DNA of 64,000 nucleotides. Origin: Mycolicibacterium gadium (GTDB taxonomy: Bacteria > Actinomycetota > Actinomycetes > Mycobacteriales > Mycobacteriaceae). This document shows, in pieces, positions 1 to 9,210 of this stretch. Position numbers and translations under genes: made by a program. Every line of letters starts with the position of its first letter. The first letter of the stretch is position 1. The DNA is taken from positions 5,456,001 to 5,520,000 of the forward strand of contig NZ_AP022608.1 in the NCBI RefSeq assembly GCF_010728925.1. Reading direction: 5' to 3'. The notes beneath the pieces were generated by a model. That model was not told where the DNA came from and searched no databases. It worked only from the letters and a program-made list of their open reading frames with translations.

Positions 1-1985
1 CCTCCCGCAGTGCCACGGCGAACCCGTGGCACGCCTTGTGGGCGATGCTGGTCGGCTTCTTCATGATCCTCGTGGACGCGACGATCGTGTCGGTCGCCAA
101 CCCGTCGATCATGGCCGCGCTCGACGCCAGCTACGACGCGGTCATCTGGGTGACGAGCGCCTACCTCCTCGCCTATGCGGTTCCGCTGCTCGTGGCGGGC
201 CGACTCGGCGACCGGTTCGGACCCAAGAACCTCTATGTGCTGGGGCTGACGGTCTTCACCCTGGCGTCGCTGTGGTGCGGGCTGGCCGACAGCATCAACA
301 CGCTGATCATCGCGCGGGTCATGCAGGGTTTTGGGGCGGCTCTGCTCACACCGCAGACGCTGTCGACCATCACCCGCATCTTCCCGGCCGACCGGCGCGG
401 TGTCGCGATGAGCCTGTGGGGCGCGACGGCGGGCGTGGCGACACTGGTCGGTCCGCTCGCCGGTGGTCTGTTGCTCGACGTCCTGGGCTGGCAGTGGATC
501 TTCTTCGTCAACGTGCCGGTTGGTGTCCTCGGGGTCGCCCTCGCCGTGCGACTGATTCCGCAATTGGACACCCAGGTGAAGCGGTTCGATCTGCTCGGTA
601 TGGCCCTGTCCGGGATCGGCATGTTCATGATCGTGTTCGCCCTCCAGGAAGGGCAGTCGCACAACTGGGCGCCGTGGGTGTGGGGCACGATCGCGGGTGG
701 CATCGGCTTCATGGCCGCGTTCCTGTTCTGGCAGTACGTCAACCCCACCGACCCGCTCGTCCCGCTGCGCATCTTCCGGGACCGTGACTTCTCGCTGTCC
801 AACATCGGCGTGGCCACCATCGGATTCGTCGTGACGGCGATGATCGTGCCGGTCATGTTCTACGCCCAGGAGGTGTGCGGCCTCTCGCCGACGCGTTCGG
901 CACTGGTGGTGGCGCCGATGGCCATCGCGAGCGGTGTGCTCGCACCGTTCGTCGGCAGAATCATCGACAGATCGCATCCGCGTCCGGTGATCGGCTTCGG
1001 CTTCTCGCTGGTGGCGATCGCGATGACGTGGCTGTCCATAGAAATGACGTCCGCCACCCCGATCTGGCGGATCGTGCTCCCGTTGACGATCACCGGCGTT
1101 GGAATGGCCTTTATCTGGTCGCCGCTGGCGGCGACCGCAACCCGCAACCTGCCGCCGCAATTGGCCGGGGCGGGGTCGGGCGTCTACAACACCACCCGTC
1201 AGGTGGGTTCGGTGCTCGGCAGCGCCGGCGTGGCGGCCTTCATGACGTGGCGGATCAGCGACGAGGTCGGAGTGACTCGGGCGGAATCTGCCCAGGGCGA
1301 AGGTGTGGTGGACCTGTTGCCGGCATTCCTGCAGGAGCCGTTCTCGGCCGCGATGTCGCAGACGCTGCTGTTGCCGGCGTTCTTCGCGTTGTTCGGGGTG
1401 GGCGCGGCGCTGTTCTTCCTAGGGTTCGGTAGTCCGCGGTCGGTGGTGTTCGACGATCCGCACGCCGACCGCGGCATCGGCATCGCCCCGGGATGGAGCG
1501 ACGACGACGGGTTCGCGGTCGACCACGACGAGTACGTCGAGTACACGGTGTCGTGGGATGACTTGGAACCGGGCACGACAGGTCGGCCAGCCGCCGCGTC
1601 CGACCCCGAACCGGCCACCGAGCCGATGGCTTCCCGTCCGCAGCACGTACTGCATGCGCCCGCGGACCTCTGGCACGACGAGCCGGTCGAGTCCTGGCGC
1701 CACGTGACCGACGAATACCCGGCCGTGGTCGAGGAGACTCCGCCCGCAGCGCAGGACATCCTGGACTTTCTGCGCGCCGAAAATACTTCCGCGCCCAAGG
1801 TCGAGCCGATCGGATTCGCGCACAACGGATTTCACGTCGACGAGCGCGAGCGGTCGCGGCACCGGGCCCGCGACGAAGAGCCCGAGCCGCGGACGTTCTG
1901 GTTCGAGTCAAACGGCAGGCATGCGCGCGATGATCCCGATGACAGGTCCCGCCACGGCAGACACTCCACCCCCTGGCCGGACTGA
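1..1985 (+). CDS. MFS drug exporter, DHA2 (EmrB/QacA) type, 5' partial
   Basis: A proton-driven inner-membrane exporter of the 14-helix DHA2 group. The reading frame is already open at base 3 and reads ...[19 protein letters not shown], so the true start lies upstream of the window; the TTG at 36 is not the start. Hydrophobic helices run through roughly the first 460 residues, with the motif-A loop [11 protein letters not shown] after helix 2 and a motif-C-like segment GPLAGGLLL in helix 5. The last 180 residues are an acidic, Arg/His-rich cytoplasmic tail without recognisable domains, longer than in typical QacA proteins. Gene order matches M. tuberculosis Rv1250. The substrate is unknown. 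The gene converges on the oxidase at 2061, with a nested inverted repeat between them. Confidence 0.9.
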   Translation, partial: SRSATANPWHALWAMLVGFFMILVDATIVSVANPSIMAALDASYDAVIWVTSAYLLAYAVPLLVAGRLGDRFGPKNLYVLGLTVFTLASLWCGLADSINTLIIARVMQGFGAALLTPQTLSTITRIFPADRRGVAMSLWGATAGVATLVGPLAGGLLLDVLGWQWIFFVNVPVGVLGVALAVRLIPQLDTQVKRFDLLGMALSGIGMFMIVFALQEGQSHNWAPWVWGTIAGGIGFMAAFLFWQYVNPTDPLVPLRIFRDRDFSLSNIGVATIGFVVTAMIVPVMFYAQEVCGLSPTRSALVVAPMAIASGVLAPFVGRIIDRSHPRPVIGFGFSLVAIAMTWLSIEMTSATPIWRIVLPLTITGVGMAFIWSPLAATATRNLPPQLAGAGSGVYNTTRQVGSVLGSAGVAAFMTWRISDEVGVTRAESAQGEGVVDLLPAFLQEPFSAAMSQTLLLPAFFALFGVGAALFFLGFGSPRSVVFDDPHADRGIGIAPGWSDDDGFAVDHDEYVEYTVSWDDLEPGTTGRPAAASDPEPATEPMASRPQHVLHAPADLWHDEPVESWRHVTDEYPAVVEETPPAAQDILDFLRAENTSAPKVEPIGFAHNGFHVDERERSRHRARDEEPEPRTFWFESNGRHARDDPDDRSRHGRHSTPWPD

Positions 1986-1992
1986 CCTTTTC

Positions 1993-2054
1993 CGCGAGCA
2001 GACACGAAAACCCCTTGTTTCGGCCCGAATTGGGGGTTTACGCGCCTGCTCGCG
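1993..2054. terminator. Nested inverted repeat, probable bidirectional terminator
   Basis: CGCGAGCAG at 1993-2001 pairs perfectly with CTGCTCGCG at 2046-2054. Inside it, AAACCCC at 2008-2014 pairs with GGGGTTT at 2033-2039. The structure fills the gap between two convergent genes, so it can serve both strands. The outer arms resemble a GAGCAGAC-type repeat that I recall from several mycobacterial intergenic regions; that is memory, not a search. Confidence 0.6.
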
Positions 2055-2060
2055 CTCGAA

Positions 2061-3413
2061 CTAGTCGAAGAGCACCGCGGGGTTCAGGTAGCCGGTCGGA
2101 TCGAACGCGGCTTTGACCGCGCGCATCGCCGCGATGTCGGCCGCGGTGCGTGACATCGACACATAGTCGCGTTTGCGGGTGCCCACGCCGTGCTCAGAGC
2201 TGACGTTGCCGCCCAGATCTGCGATCAGCGCCATCATCGCCGAATACAGATCGTGCTCGCGCTCGGGCTCCAGCACGCACCGCACGAGGTTGAGATGGAG
2301 ATTCCCTTCGCCGATGTGGCCGAACAGCACCGGGATGGTGTCCGGTGAATGCTGGGCGACCAGATCGACGGCCTGGTTCGCGAATGCCGGAATCGCTGAA
2401 AGGGGCAGCGAGACATCGAATTTGAGCGGAGGTCCGTACACGCCGAGCACCTCGGCGACGGCCTCCCGCACCTGCCAGAGCCGCTGCTGTGCGACCGCGT
2501 CCACACCGACCGCGGGTTCGCCGGCCAGCTGCGCCTCCTCCAGCGCGTCGGCGAGACGCTCGGTCTGGTCGTCATCGCCCGCCAATTCGATCAGCAGCAG
2601 CCAGGCGCCCTCGACGGGCGCGGACACCCCGGCGTGTTCGGCGGTCAGCGCGCTCGCGCGGGCATCGATCAACTCCAGCGCCGCGATACCGTCCATCTCG
2701 CGGAACACCCGGCCCGCCTCGACCAGCGCCTCCAGGCCGGCGAACCCGCAGACTGCGGTCACCCGGCTGCGCGGGGCCGGATGCAGCCGCAGGTCCAGGC
2801 TGGTGATGACCCCGAGCGTGCCCTCGGCCCCGATGAACAGCGACGCCAGGTCGTAGCCGGTGTTGTCCATGCGGACCTGACTGTGGCGACGCACCACCGC
2901 GCCGTCGGGCAACGCCACATCCAGGCCGACGACCTGTTCGCCCATGTTGCCGTAGCGCACCGTGCGTAGGCCGCCGGCATTCGTCGACGCCATACCGCCG
3001 ACGGTCGCCGAGTCGCGCGCGGCCAAATCGACACCGAACACCAGCCCTGCCGCCGTCGCCGCGTGTTGGACCGCTGCCAGTGTGACGCCGGCTCCCACGC
3101 GGATCCGCCGTTCTGCGACATCGACCTCGCCGACGTCGCGCAGCCGTTCCGTCGACAGCAGCACATCGTCGTGCTCGGGCACCGTGCCTGCCACCAGCGA
3201 GGTCCGTCCGCCCTGGACGGTGACATACACCCCTGCGTCGCGGCAGGCACGCAGCACGTCGGCGACTTCGTCGGCCGACCCCGGCCGGACGAGCAGCGCG
3301 GCGTGCCCGCGGTAACGCCCTGTGTGGTCGACGCTGCGGCCGTCGAGCACGTCGGGGTCGGTGCTGACGTAGCCGGGGCCGACGATGTCCGCCAGCCGCT
3401 CGGTCAAGTTCAT
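2061..3413 (-). CDS. FAD-linked oxidase/dehydrogenase (GlcD/D-lactate dehydrogenase superfamily)
   Basis: A 450-residue flavoenzyme expected to oxidise a 2-hydroxy acid. An N-terminal FAD-binding (PCMH-type) domain covers about residues 35-215, with the FAD loop GGMASTNAGGLRTVRYGN near 138 and FIGAEGTLGVIT near 193. The C-terminal FAD-oxidase domain carries the metal-site histidines in GHIGEGNLHLNLV and the signature SSEHGVGTRKRDY. The ATG overlaps the stop of the nuclease-helicase gene (ATGA), so the two are translationally coupled. Similar in type to M. tuberculosis Rv2280. A D-lactate, glycolate or 2-hydroxyglutarate substrate is possible; the sequence does not decide. Confidence 0.88.
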   Translation of the reverse strand: MNLTERLADIVGPGYVSTDPDVLDGRSVDHTGRYRGHAALLVRPGSADEVADVLRACRDAGVYVTVQGGRTSLVAGTVPEHDDVLLSTERLRDVGEVDVAERRIRVGAGVTLAAVQHAATAAGLVFGVDLAARDSATVGGMASTNAGGLRTVRYGNMGEQVVGLDVALPDGAVVRRHSQVRMDNTGYDLASLFIGAEGTLGVITSLDLRLHPAPRSRVTAVCGFAGLEALVEAGRVFREMDGIAALELIDARASALTAEHAGVSAPVEGAWLLLIELAGDDDQTERLADALEEAQLAGEPAVGVDAVAQQRLWQVREAVAEVLGVYGPPLKFDVSLPLSAIPAFANQAVDLVAQHSPDTIPVLFGHIGEGNLHLNLVRCVLEPEREHDLYSAMMALIADLGGNVSSEHGVGTRKRDYVSMSRTAADIAAMRAVKAAFDPTGYLNPAVLFD

Positions 3414-6400
3414 TCCGTGGGTCTATCACACGTGCGCAGCGACAGGAACGCGCCCAGTTCGACGAGGCGATCCGGTGTGCCGGGCAGGTATTCGGTCAGC
3501 AGCGGGGACTGCACGATGACACTGAGATACTTGGCCCGGCTCACGGCGACGTTGAGCCGATTCCGATTGAGCAGGAACGCGATTCCCCGTGGTACATCGT
3601 CGGCCGACGATGCGGTCATCGACACGAACACGACCGGCGCCTGCCTGCCCTGGAATTTGTCGACGGTGCCGACCTCGACGTCGGTCAGCCCCGCGGCATC
3701 GAGGCGCCGCCGTAACGTCACGACCTGTGAGTTGTACGGCGTCACAACCATCACGTGCTGCTGAGCCAGGGGAACCGTGCCGCTTTCGTCGGTCCAAGCG
3801 GTGCCGAGCAGGCCGCGGATCTCGGCGACGATCGCGTCGGCTTCCTCGGGGCTGTCGGTGGAGTTGCCGTCGTGTTCGACGCTGAGCACGCGCACCCCGG
3901 GCGCCTGCCCCTCGAGGCTGCGCGCCGCGGTCACCGAATCGTGCGACTGCAGCCTGCCGTCGTAGGACAGACGTGAGACCGCCGCGCACACCGTGGGGTG
4001 CATGCGATAGGACTGATCGAGGAAGTAACCCAATTCGGTTGGCAGCGTGTGTCTTCCGTCGATGAGCCAGCCCAACGCCGATGTGTCGACCGGTTCGGGG
4101 TGGGTGCCCTGACTGACCTGGGGCAGCTGCTGTGGATCGCCCAAGAGCAACAGGTTACGCGCCGCCGACGCGACGGCGATGGTGTTGGCGAGGCTGTACT
4201 GGCCGGCCTCCTCGACGACGAGCAGGTCGAGCGAAAGCCGCGGGACGCGCCCGGAATTCGCGAAATCCCATGCCGTGCCGCCGATTGCACAACCCTGAGG
4301 GTCGGCTATGAACGCGGAGTAGTCTTTCTCCTCGACCTGTCGCCACGGCATGCCGGCGCTCTTCTTCTTGCCAACCCGGTCGGGGTCGACACCCGCCTCG
4401 ATCACGCCACCGAGCAGATTCTCGACCACCGCGTGTGACTGGGCCACCACACCGACGCGCCACGCATTGTTGTTGACCAGTCGCGCGATCACCTTGGCGG
4501 ACGTGAAAGTTTTGCCGGTGCCCGGCGGCCCGTGCACCGCCAGGTAGGACGAATCGAGATCCGTCAGCGCTGAGGCGATATCGTCGGCGATCACGCCGCG
4601 GCGGGGGAGTTCGGCGCCGCTGATGGTGCGGGGTGGACGGCGCAACAGGATGTCGGTCACGGCGTCGGGTGGCAGGTTGGGAAGGCCGGCGGCCACCGCG
4701 AGCGCGGTCTGTTCGATCGACTCCTGAAGGGGTTTCGACGGTATCGGCGGTCCCGGTGTCAGCGCGAACGGCACCTGGTCGAAGGTGTTGCCGTCCTTGG
4801 GCGGTCTTTCGCAGACCACGACTTCGGTGGGCACCTCGGGGTCGTCGTACCCGATGACGGTGACACTCCCGAAACCGCGTCGGTCGGGATCGTCGGCGAG
4901 GCCCGCGGGCGCGGGCGGGTCGTACAGCGCGTACATGCTGTTGGTCAGTCCGCCGTTTGCGAGGCTGCCGATCAGTCGCACGTGTCGCTGGGGCTTGCGC
5001 GCTTTCGGCGGTTGGTGCCAGTCGTTGTCGATGACGGCCTTCTCGGCGATGAAGACGTCGCTGTTGTCCGCCCACTCGTCGACGGGATTGTTGACGCGGT
5101 CGAAGTGGCTCCACCAGAACGGCTTCTCCTCGCGACGGTGAAAACCTCTGGCGGAAGCGATCATCGCGACAGCGGTCTGCTCCGCGGTCCGCGCTTCGAC
5201 GCCGTCACCCGCGAATTTCATCAGCTTGCGTTCGAGATCGTCACCGAGTTCGATCACGTCGTCGTCGCGCACGGGCTGCGGTCCGCGCGGCGGGACACCG
5301 GATTCGATGGCGCGGGCCATCATCCAGTCACGCAGGCGGCGCGTCGAGCGGCAGTCGTAGACGTTGTAGTCCTCGATCTCCTTGAGCACTACGACCGCTT
5401 CGTCGGTTCTTCCGTCGTCGCGCAGTGCGCAGTAACGCGCGTACTGCGTGATGGAATCTGCCGCGGTGGTCACCTGGCCGTCGCGCAACTCGTTGCCCAT
5501 GTAGAGGGGTTCCAGGGATTTGATGCTGTAGTTTTCGGTACCGACTCGAATGCTCTTGCGCACCAACGGATACAGGTCGACGAGTATGCCGTTGCGCAGT
5601 AGGTCGTCGACATCGTTCTCGCCGACGCCGTAGCGACCGGCCAGCCGAAGCAGCGTGCTCTTCTCGTATGCCGCGTAGTGGTAGATGTGCATGCCCGGGT
5701 AGCGCTTCAGCCGTTTGCGCACCATGGCCAGGAAATCGACCAGTGCCTTGCGCTCACTCGCGCGGTCGTGCGCCCAAAACGGGTGGAACTCGTCGTTGAC
5801 GGTCAGGACGCCCCATAGGTACTCCAGACCCCATTCGTGGCCGTCGACGGTCCACAGCGGGTCGCCCTCGAAGTCGAAGAACAGATCACCCTTGTTCGCG
5901 TCGGGCAGCACCATCAACGGCTGCGCGTCGACGACCTCGTAAGGCGGCTTGCCGTCCACCTTTGGAGTCGTCTGCAGCCGGGCTTGGGAGGCCAGTGTCG
6001 TCACGGTGCGCGCCGACAGTTCCGGCACCGGTCCGGCGTGCCGGGCGAGGTCGGCGACGGTGAGGATGCCCGCGTCGATGAGCCGGGCCCGCTGGCTCAC
6101 CCGCATTCCCGCGACGAGCAGTAGGTCGTCGTTGGCGCGCACCTGAATCTCGCATTCCGGACAGCGGAAGCATGCACGCACGTGCTCGTCTTCCCACGTG
6201 ACCGCGGCCCCGCCGGCCAGGTGGTCGTCGAGCATCCGTTGCAGGCTGGTGCGCCTGCTCAGATACACCGGGAGAAGTTCGTCGACGCGGTATCTCGCCG
6301 TCGCGCCGTCACCGAGCACCAACTCGACCTCGGATGCCACCGGTACGCCTGCGCGGGCGAGGGTGTCGGCGTAGGCGGCGAGCTGCAGCAGCGCCTCGAC

Positions 6401-6829
6401 CTTGACCGAACGCGCGAGCTTGGTGTCGCGCAGCCGGTACTCGTCGCCGTCGAGCACCAGGAAGTCTGCGAAACCGGCGAAGCGGCCGTCGAACATCGCG
6501 GCCTGATAGATGACGGGTGCGCGGCGCTGCACGGCGCGCATGGTCGCCTCCGCCGCCGCGGTCAGTCCGTCGACGGTGTAGTCCGGCCTGCCGATGACCG
6601 CGACGTTCTCCTCAGTCAGTGCGCGAAGGCCGTCGAGGTGCCGTTGTTCGTGCTCGCCACCGAGCTGGGCGGTGCGGGCGAGCAATTCGTCTTCGATCGA
6701 GACGGCCGGGCCCCGGCCGAGTTTGGCGTCGAATGCGCGCAGCAGTGCGTACTCGCAGCGGGCGGCCGCCGCGAGATCGGATGCGCTGTAGATGACGCGG
6801 TCCTGCGTTCCGTGGGCGACGACGAACAC
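3410..6829 (-). CDS. RecB/Cas4-like nuclease - RNase H-like - SF1 helicase fusion protein
   Basis: A 1139-residue multidomain nucleic-acid enzyme that matches Rv1251c in length and context. Residues 1-230 are a TM0106-type RecB-like nuclease: one cysteine in AARCEYALL and three in ACFRCPEC (about 218-226) fit an iron-sulfur staple as in Cas4 and AddB, and YRLRDTK supplies the D-x-K part of the active site. Around residue 316, FFDFEGDP opens a DEDD/RNase H-like domain. A superfamily 1 helicase follows: GPPGTGKT near 767, LVVEEAGQ, GDPQQLP, QSYRMHP, VDKFQGRQ and NVAVSRAK. The GTG start is placed by a -10 box 6 nt upstream. The biological role is unknown; DNA or RNA repair is an inference. Confidence 0.85.
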   Translation of the reverse strand: MFVVAHGTQDRVIYSASDLAAAARCEYALLRAFDAKLGRGPAVSIEDELLARTAQLGGEHEQRHLDGLRALTEENVAVIGRPDYTVDGLTAAAEATMRAVQRRAPVIYQAAMFDGRFAGFADFLVLDGDEYRLRDTKLARSVKVEALLQLAAYADTLARAGVPVASEVELVLGDGATARYRVDELLPVYLSRRTSLQRMLDDHLAGGAAVTWEDEHVRACFRCPECEIQVRANDDLLLVAGMRVSQRARLIDAGILTVADLARHAGPVPELSARTVTTLASQARLQTTPKVDGKPPYEVVDAQPLMVLPDANKGDLFFDFEGDPLWTVDGHEWGLEYLWGVLTVNDEFHPFWAHDRASERKALVDFLAMVRKRLKRYPGMHIYHYAAYEKSTLLRLAGRYGVGENDVDDLLRNGILVDLYPLVRKSIRVGTENYSIKSLEPLYMGNELRDGQVTTAADSITQYARYCALRDDGRTDEAVVVLKEIEDYNVYDCRSTRRLRDWMMARAIESGVPPRGPQPVRDDDVIELGDDLERKLMKFAGDGVEARTAEQTAVAMIASARGFHRREEKPFWWSHFDRVNNPVDEWADNSDVFIAEKAVIDNDWHQPPKARKPQRHVRLIGSLANGGLTNSMYALYDPPAPAGLADDPDRRGFGSVTVIGYDDPEVPTEVVVCERPPKDGNTFDQVPFALTPGPPIPSKPLQESIEQTALAVAAGLPNLPPDAVTDILLRRPPRTISGAELPRRGVIADDIASALTDLDSSYLAVHGPPGTGKTFTSAKVIARLVNNNAWRVGVVAQSHAVVENLLGGVIEAGVDPDRVGKKKSAGMPWRQVEEKDYSAFIADPQGCAIGGTAWDFANSGRVPRLSLDLLVVEEAGQYSLANTIAVASAARNLLLLGDPQQLPQVSQGTHPEPVDTSALGWLIDGRHTLPTELGYFLDQSYRMHPTVCAAVSRLSYDGRLQSHDSVTAARSLEGQAPGVRVLSVEHDGNSTDSPEEADAIVAEIRGLLGTAWTDESGTVPLAQQHVMVVTPYNSQVVTLRRRLDAAGLTDVEVGTVDKFQGRQAPVVFVSMTASSADDVPRGIAFLLNRNRLNVAVSRAKYLSVIVQSPLLTEYLPGTPDRLVELGAFLSLRTCDRPTE

Positions 6830-6835
6830 GCTGTC

Positions 6836-6841
6836 ACTGTA
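6836..6841 (-). promoter_or_regulatory. -10 box, leaderless start of the nuclease-helicase gene
   Basis: TACAGT on the minus strand is followed by 6 nt and then the GTG at 6829. This puts the expected transcription start on the start codon. Confidence 0.5.
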
Positions 6842-6879
6842 GGTGAGCGCAGCGACACCTCACCTCAGGCGCGAACGCC

Positions 6880-7443
6880 CTAACCCGTGTTGCCGATCAG
6901 CTCGACACCGTTGCCGTTCCAGCGGAACCGCACCACGCTGTCCAGCCCGGAGATTCCGTTGGAGTAGCGCAGGGCGACGGTGTCCCCGGTGGTCACGGCG
7001 TTGTCGATGCCGTTGAAGCCATACGTATCCGGCACTCCGGACGGGATGAACTGGCCGAGGTGGAACATGACCGCGCGGGTGTTGGGGTTCTCCGCATTGG
7101 TGTTGGCCTTCACGATCACCACCGACAGCTGCGCGCACCGGTTGTAGTTGCCGGCCAGCGGGACCGGATACCAGCCTTGATTGCTTCGTGGATCACGCGG
7201 CAGTACCGACACCGCGCTGGCGATCTCGGGTGCGGCCAGGTCGACGTCACACGGATCGGCTTCGGCGGCCGGGGCCGCTGCAGGCGCCGACGGCGCGGGT
7301 GCACCCGCCGGGGGCGGCGTGCTCACGGGAGGCGGCCCGGGGGTTTTGGACGCGGTGGAGTCGCTGGACCCGCACCCGGCCACTGCGGATGCCACTGCGA
7401 CCGTCACCAAACAAATCTTGACCGCCGACTTCACGTTGCGCAC
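6880..7443 (-). CDS. lprE: Lipoprotein LprE
   Basis: A predicted cell-envelope lipoprotein of 187 residues. From the GTG at 7443 it begins MRNVKSAVK, then a hydrophobic stretch and the lipobox VAGC, which is what decides this start; an ATG at 7515 would add 24 residues with no signal character. A Pro/Ala-rich linker (about 30-60) leads to a small globular domain with paired cysteines (DPCDVD and NRCAQLS) and no catalytic motif. It lies divergent from deaD, as Rv1252c does from Rv1253. The function is unknown. The frame stays open far upstream, antisense to deaD, which I treat as a high-GC artefact. Confidence 0.82.
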   Translation of the reverse strand: MRNVKSAVKICLVTVAVASAVAGCGSSDSTASKTPGPPPVSTPPPAGAPAPSAPAAAPAAEADPCDVDLAAPEIASAVSVLPRDPRSNQGWYPVPLAGNYNRCAQLSVVIVKANTNAENPNTRAVMFHLGQFIPSGVPDTYGFNGIDNAVTTGDTVALRYSNGISGLDSVVRFRWNGNGVELIGNTG

Positions 7444-7506
7444 CGTACCGAAACCCGCCTCGACGATCGGGCAGGCCGCGCGGCGGGTCGGGCACGTTAC
7501 GGGCAC

Positions 7507-7512
7507 TAGACT
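7507..7512 (+). promoter_or_regulatory. -10 box of deaD
   Basis: TAGACT ends 9 nt before the ATG at 7522, so the mRNA would have a leader of only about 2 nt. Confidence 0.45.
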
Positions 7513-7521
7513 CATCGACTG

Positions 7522-9210
7522 ATGACGTCCCCCGACCCTGACGAGAACCGGGCAGAACTGACCTTCGAGGACCTGCAGATGCACCCATCGGTGCTGCAGG
7601 CCGTCCACGAGGTCGGCTACGAGTCGCCGTCGGCCATCCAGGCCGCGACCATCCCGGCGATGCTGAAAGGTTCGGACGTCGTCGGCCTGGCGCAGACCGG
7701 CACCGGCAAGACCGCGGCGTTCGCCATCCCGATCTTGTCGAAGATCGACACCGACAGCCGCACCACCCAGGCGCTGGTGCTGGCGCCCACTCGCGAACTC
7801 GCACTGCAGGTGGCCGAGGCGTTCAGCCGGTATGGCGCCCACCTGCGGGTCAACGTCCTGCCGGTGTACGGGGGATCCTCTTACGGGCCCCAACTCGCCG
7901 GGCTGAAGCGCGGTGCGCAGATCGTGGTCGGCACCCCGGGGCGTGTGATCGACCACCTGGAGAAGGGCACGCTCGACCTCACCCACCTCGACTATCTCGT
8001 GCTCGACGAGGCCGACGAGATGTTGCAGATGGGCTTCGCCGAGGACGTCGAGCGCATCCTGGCCGACACGCCCGAGTACAAGCAGGTCGCGTTGTTCTCG
8101 GCGACCATGCCGCCCGCGATCAAGAAGATCACGTCGAAGTACCTGCACGACCCGGTCGAAGTGACGGTCAAGTCCAAGACCCAGACCGCCGAGAACATCA
8201 CGCAGCGGTATGTGCAGGTGTCGCACCAACGCAAGATGGACGCGCTGACCCGCCTGCTCGAGGTCGAGCAGGGCGACGCGATGATCGTGTTCGTCCGTAC
8301 CAAGCAGGCCACCGAGGAAGTCGCCGAAAAGCTGCGGGCGCGTGGGTTTTCCGCCGCGGCGATCAACGGCGATATTCCGCAGGCGGTCCGCGAGCGCACC
8401 ATCAACTCGCTCAAGGACGGCAGCCTCGACATCCTCGTCGCCACCGACGTGGCGGCACGCGGCCTGGACGTCGAACGCATTTCGCATGTGCTCAACTACG
8501 ACATCCCGCACGACCCGGAGTCCTATGTGCACCGCATCGGACGCACCGGCCGGGCGGGCCGATCGGGTACCGCGTTGTTGTTCGTCACACCACGCGAACG
8601 CCATCTGCTCAAGTCCATTGAGCGGGTCACCAGGCAGAAGCTCGTCGAGATCGAGCTGCCCTCGGTGGACGACGTCAACGAAAAGCGCGTCGCCAAGTTC
8701 CTCGACTCGATCACCGAGGCTCTCAATGCGCCCGGAATCGATTTGTTCCGCCAGCTGATCGAGGGCTACGAGCGCGATAACGATGTGCCCCTTGCCGATA
8801 TCGCCGCGGCCTTGGCGCTGCAGAGTCGTGACGGCGAAGAGTTCCTCATGACCGAGCCGCCACCGGAGAAGCGTCGCGAACGACCGGACCGCGGACCGCG
8901 CGAGGACGGTCCGCGTAAGCCACGCGAGCGACGGGGTGACTTCGCCACCTATCGGATCGCGGTCGGCAAGCGCCACAAGGTGATGCCGGGTGCGATCGTC
9001 GGCGCCATCGCGAACGAGGGTGGCTTGCACCGCAGCGACTTCGGGCACATCTCGATCCGGCCCGACCACTCTTTGGTGGAGCTGCCGGCCAAGCTGTCCC
9101 GTGAAACCATGAAAGCCCTCGAGCACACCCGTATTCAGGGCATTTTGATCAACCTACAACCTGATCGCCCGCCACGAAAAGGCGGGAAAACCGGCCACAA
9201 GTCCAAATGA
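7522..9210 (+). CDS. deaD: DEAD-box ATP-dependent RNA helicase DeaD (CsdA)
   Basis: A cytoplasmic RNA helicase of 562 residues that remodels structured RNA and ribosomal precursors, usually important in the cold. All core motifs are present: Q motif near 15-36, AQTGTGKT near 57, PTRELA, TPGR, DEAD near 162, SAT near 192 and HRIGRTGR near 336. A charged Arg/Asp-rich linker (about 450-475) leads to a DbpA-type RNA-binding domain (about 475-545) and a basic tail. It is probably transcribed from the -10 box at 7507. The downstream acyltransferase overlaps its stop by 4 bp. Matches Rv1253. Confidence 0.97.
   Translation: MTSPDPDENRAELTFEDLQMHPSVLQAVHEVGYESPSAIQAATIPAMLKGSDVVGLAQTGTGKTAAFAIPILSKIDTDSRTTQALVLAPTRELALQVAEAFSRYGAHLRVNVLPVYGGSSYGPQLAGLKRGAQIVVGTPGRVIDHLEKGTLDLTHLDYLVLDEADEMLQMGFAEDVERILADTPEYKQVALFSATMPPAIKKITSKYLHDPVEVTVKSKTQTAENITQRYVQVSHQRKMDALTRLLEVEQGDAMIVFVRTKQATEEVAEKLRARGFSAAAINGDIPQAVRERTINSLKDGSLDILVATDVAARGLDVERISHVLNYDIPHDPESYVHRIGRTGRAGRSGTALLFVTPRERHLLKSIERVTRQKLVEIELPSVDDVNEKRVAKFLDSITEALNAPGIDLFRQLIEGYERDNDVPLADIAAALALQSRDGEEFLMTEPPPEKRRERPDRGPREDGPRKPRERRGDFATYRIAVGKRHKVMPGAIVGAIANEGGLHRSDFGHISIRPDHSLVELPAKLSRETMKALEHTRIQGILINLQPDRPPRKGGKTGHKSK

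Noticed and set aside
7444..9126. Long open frame on the minus strand continuous with lprE and antisense to deaD
   Set aside because: High-GC DNA leaves antisense frames open. The residues are Arg/His/Gly-rich without motifs, and lprE has a proper signal-peptide start at 7443.
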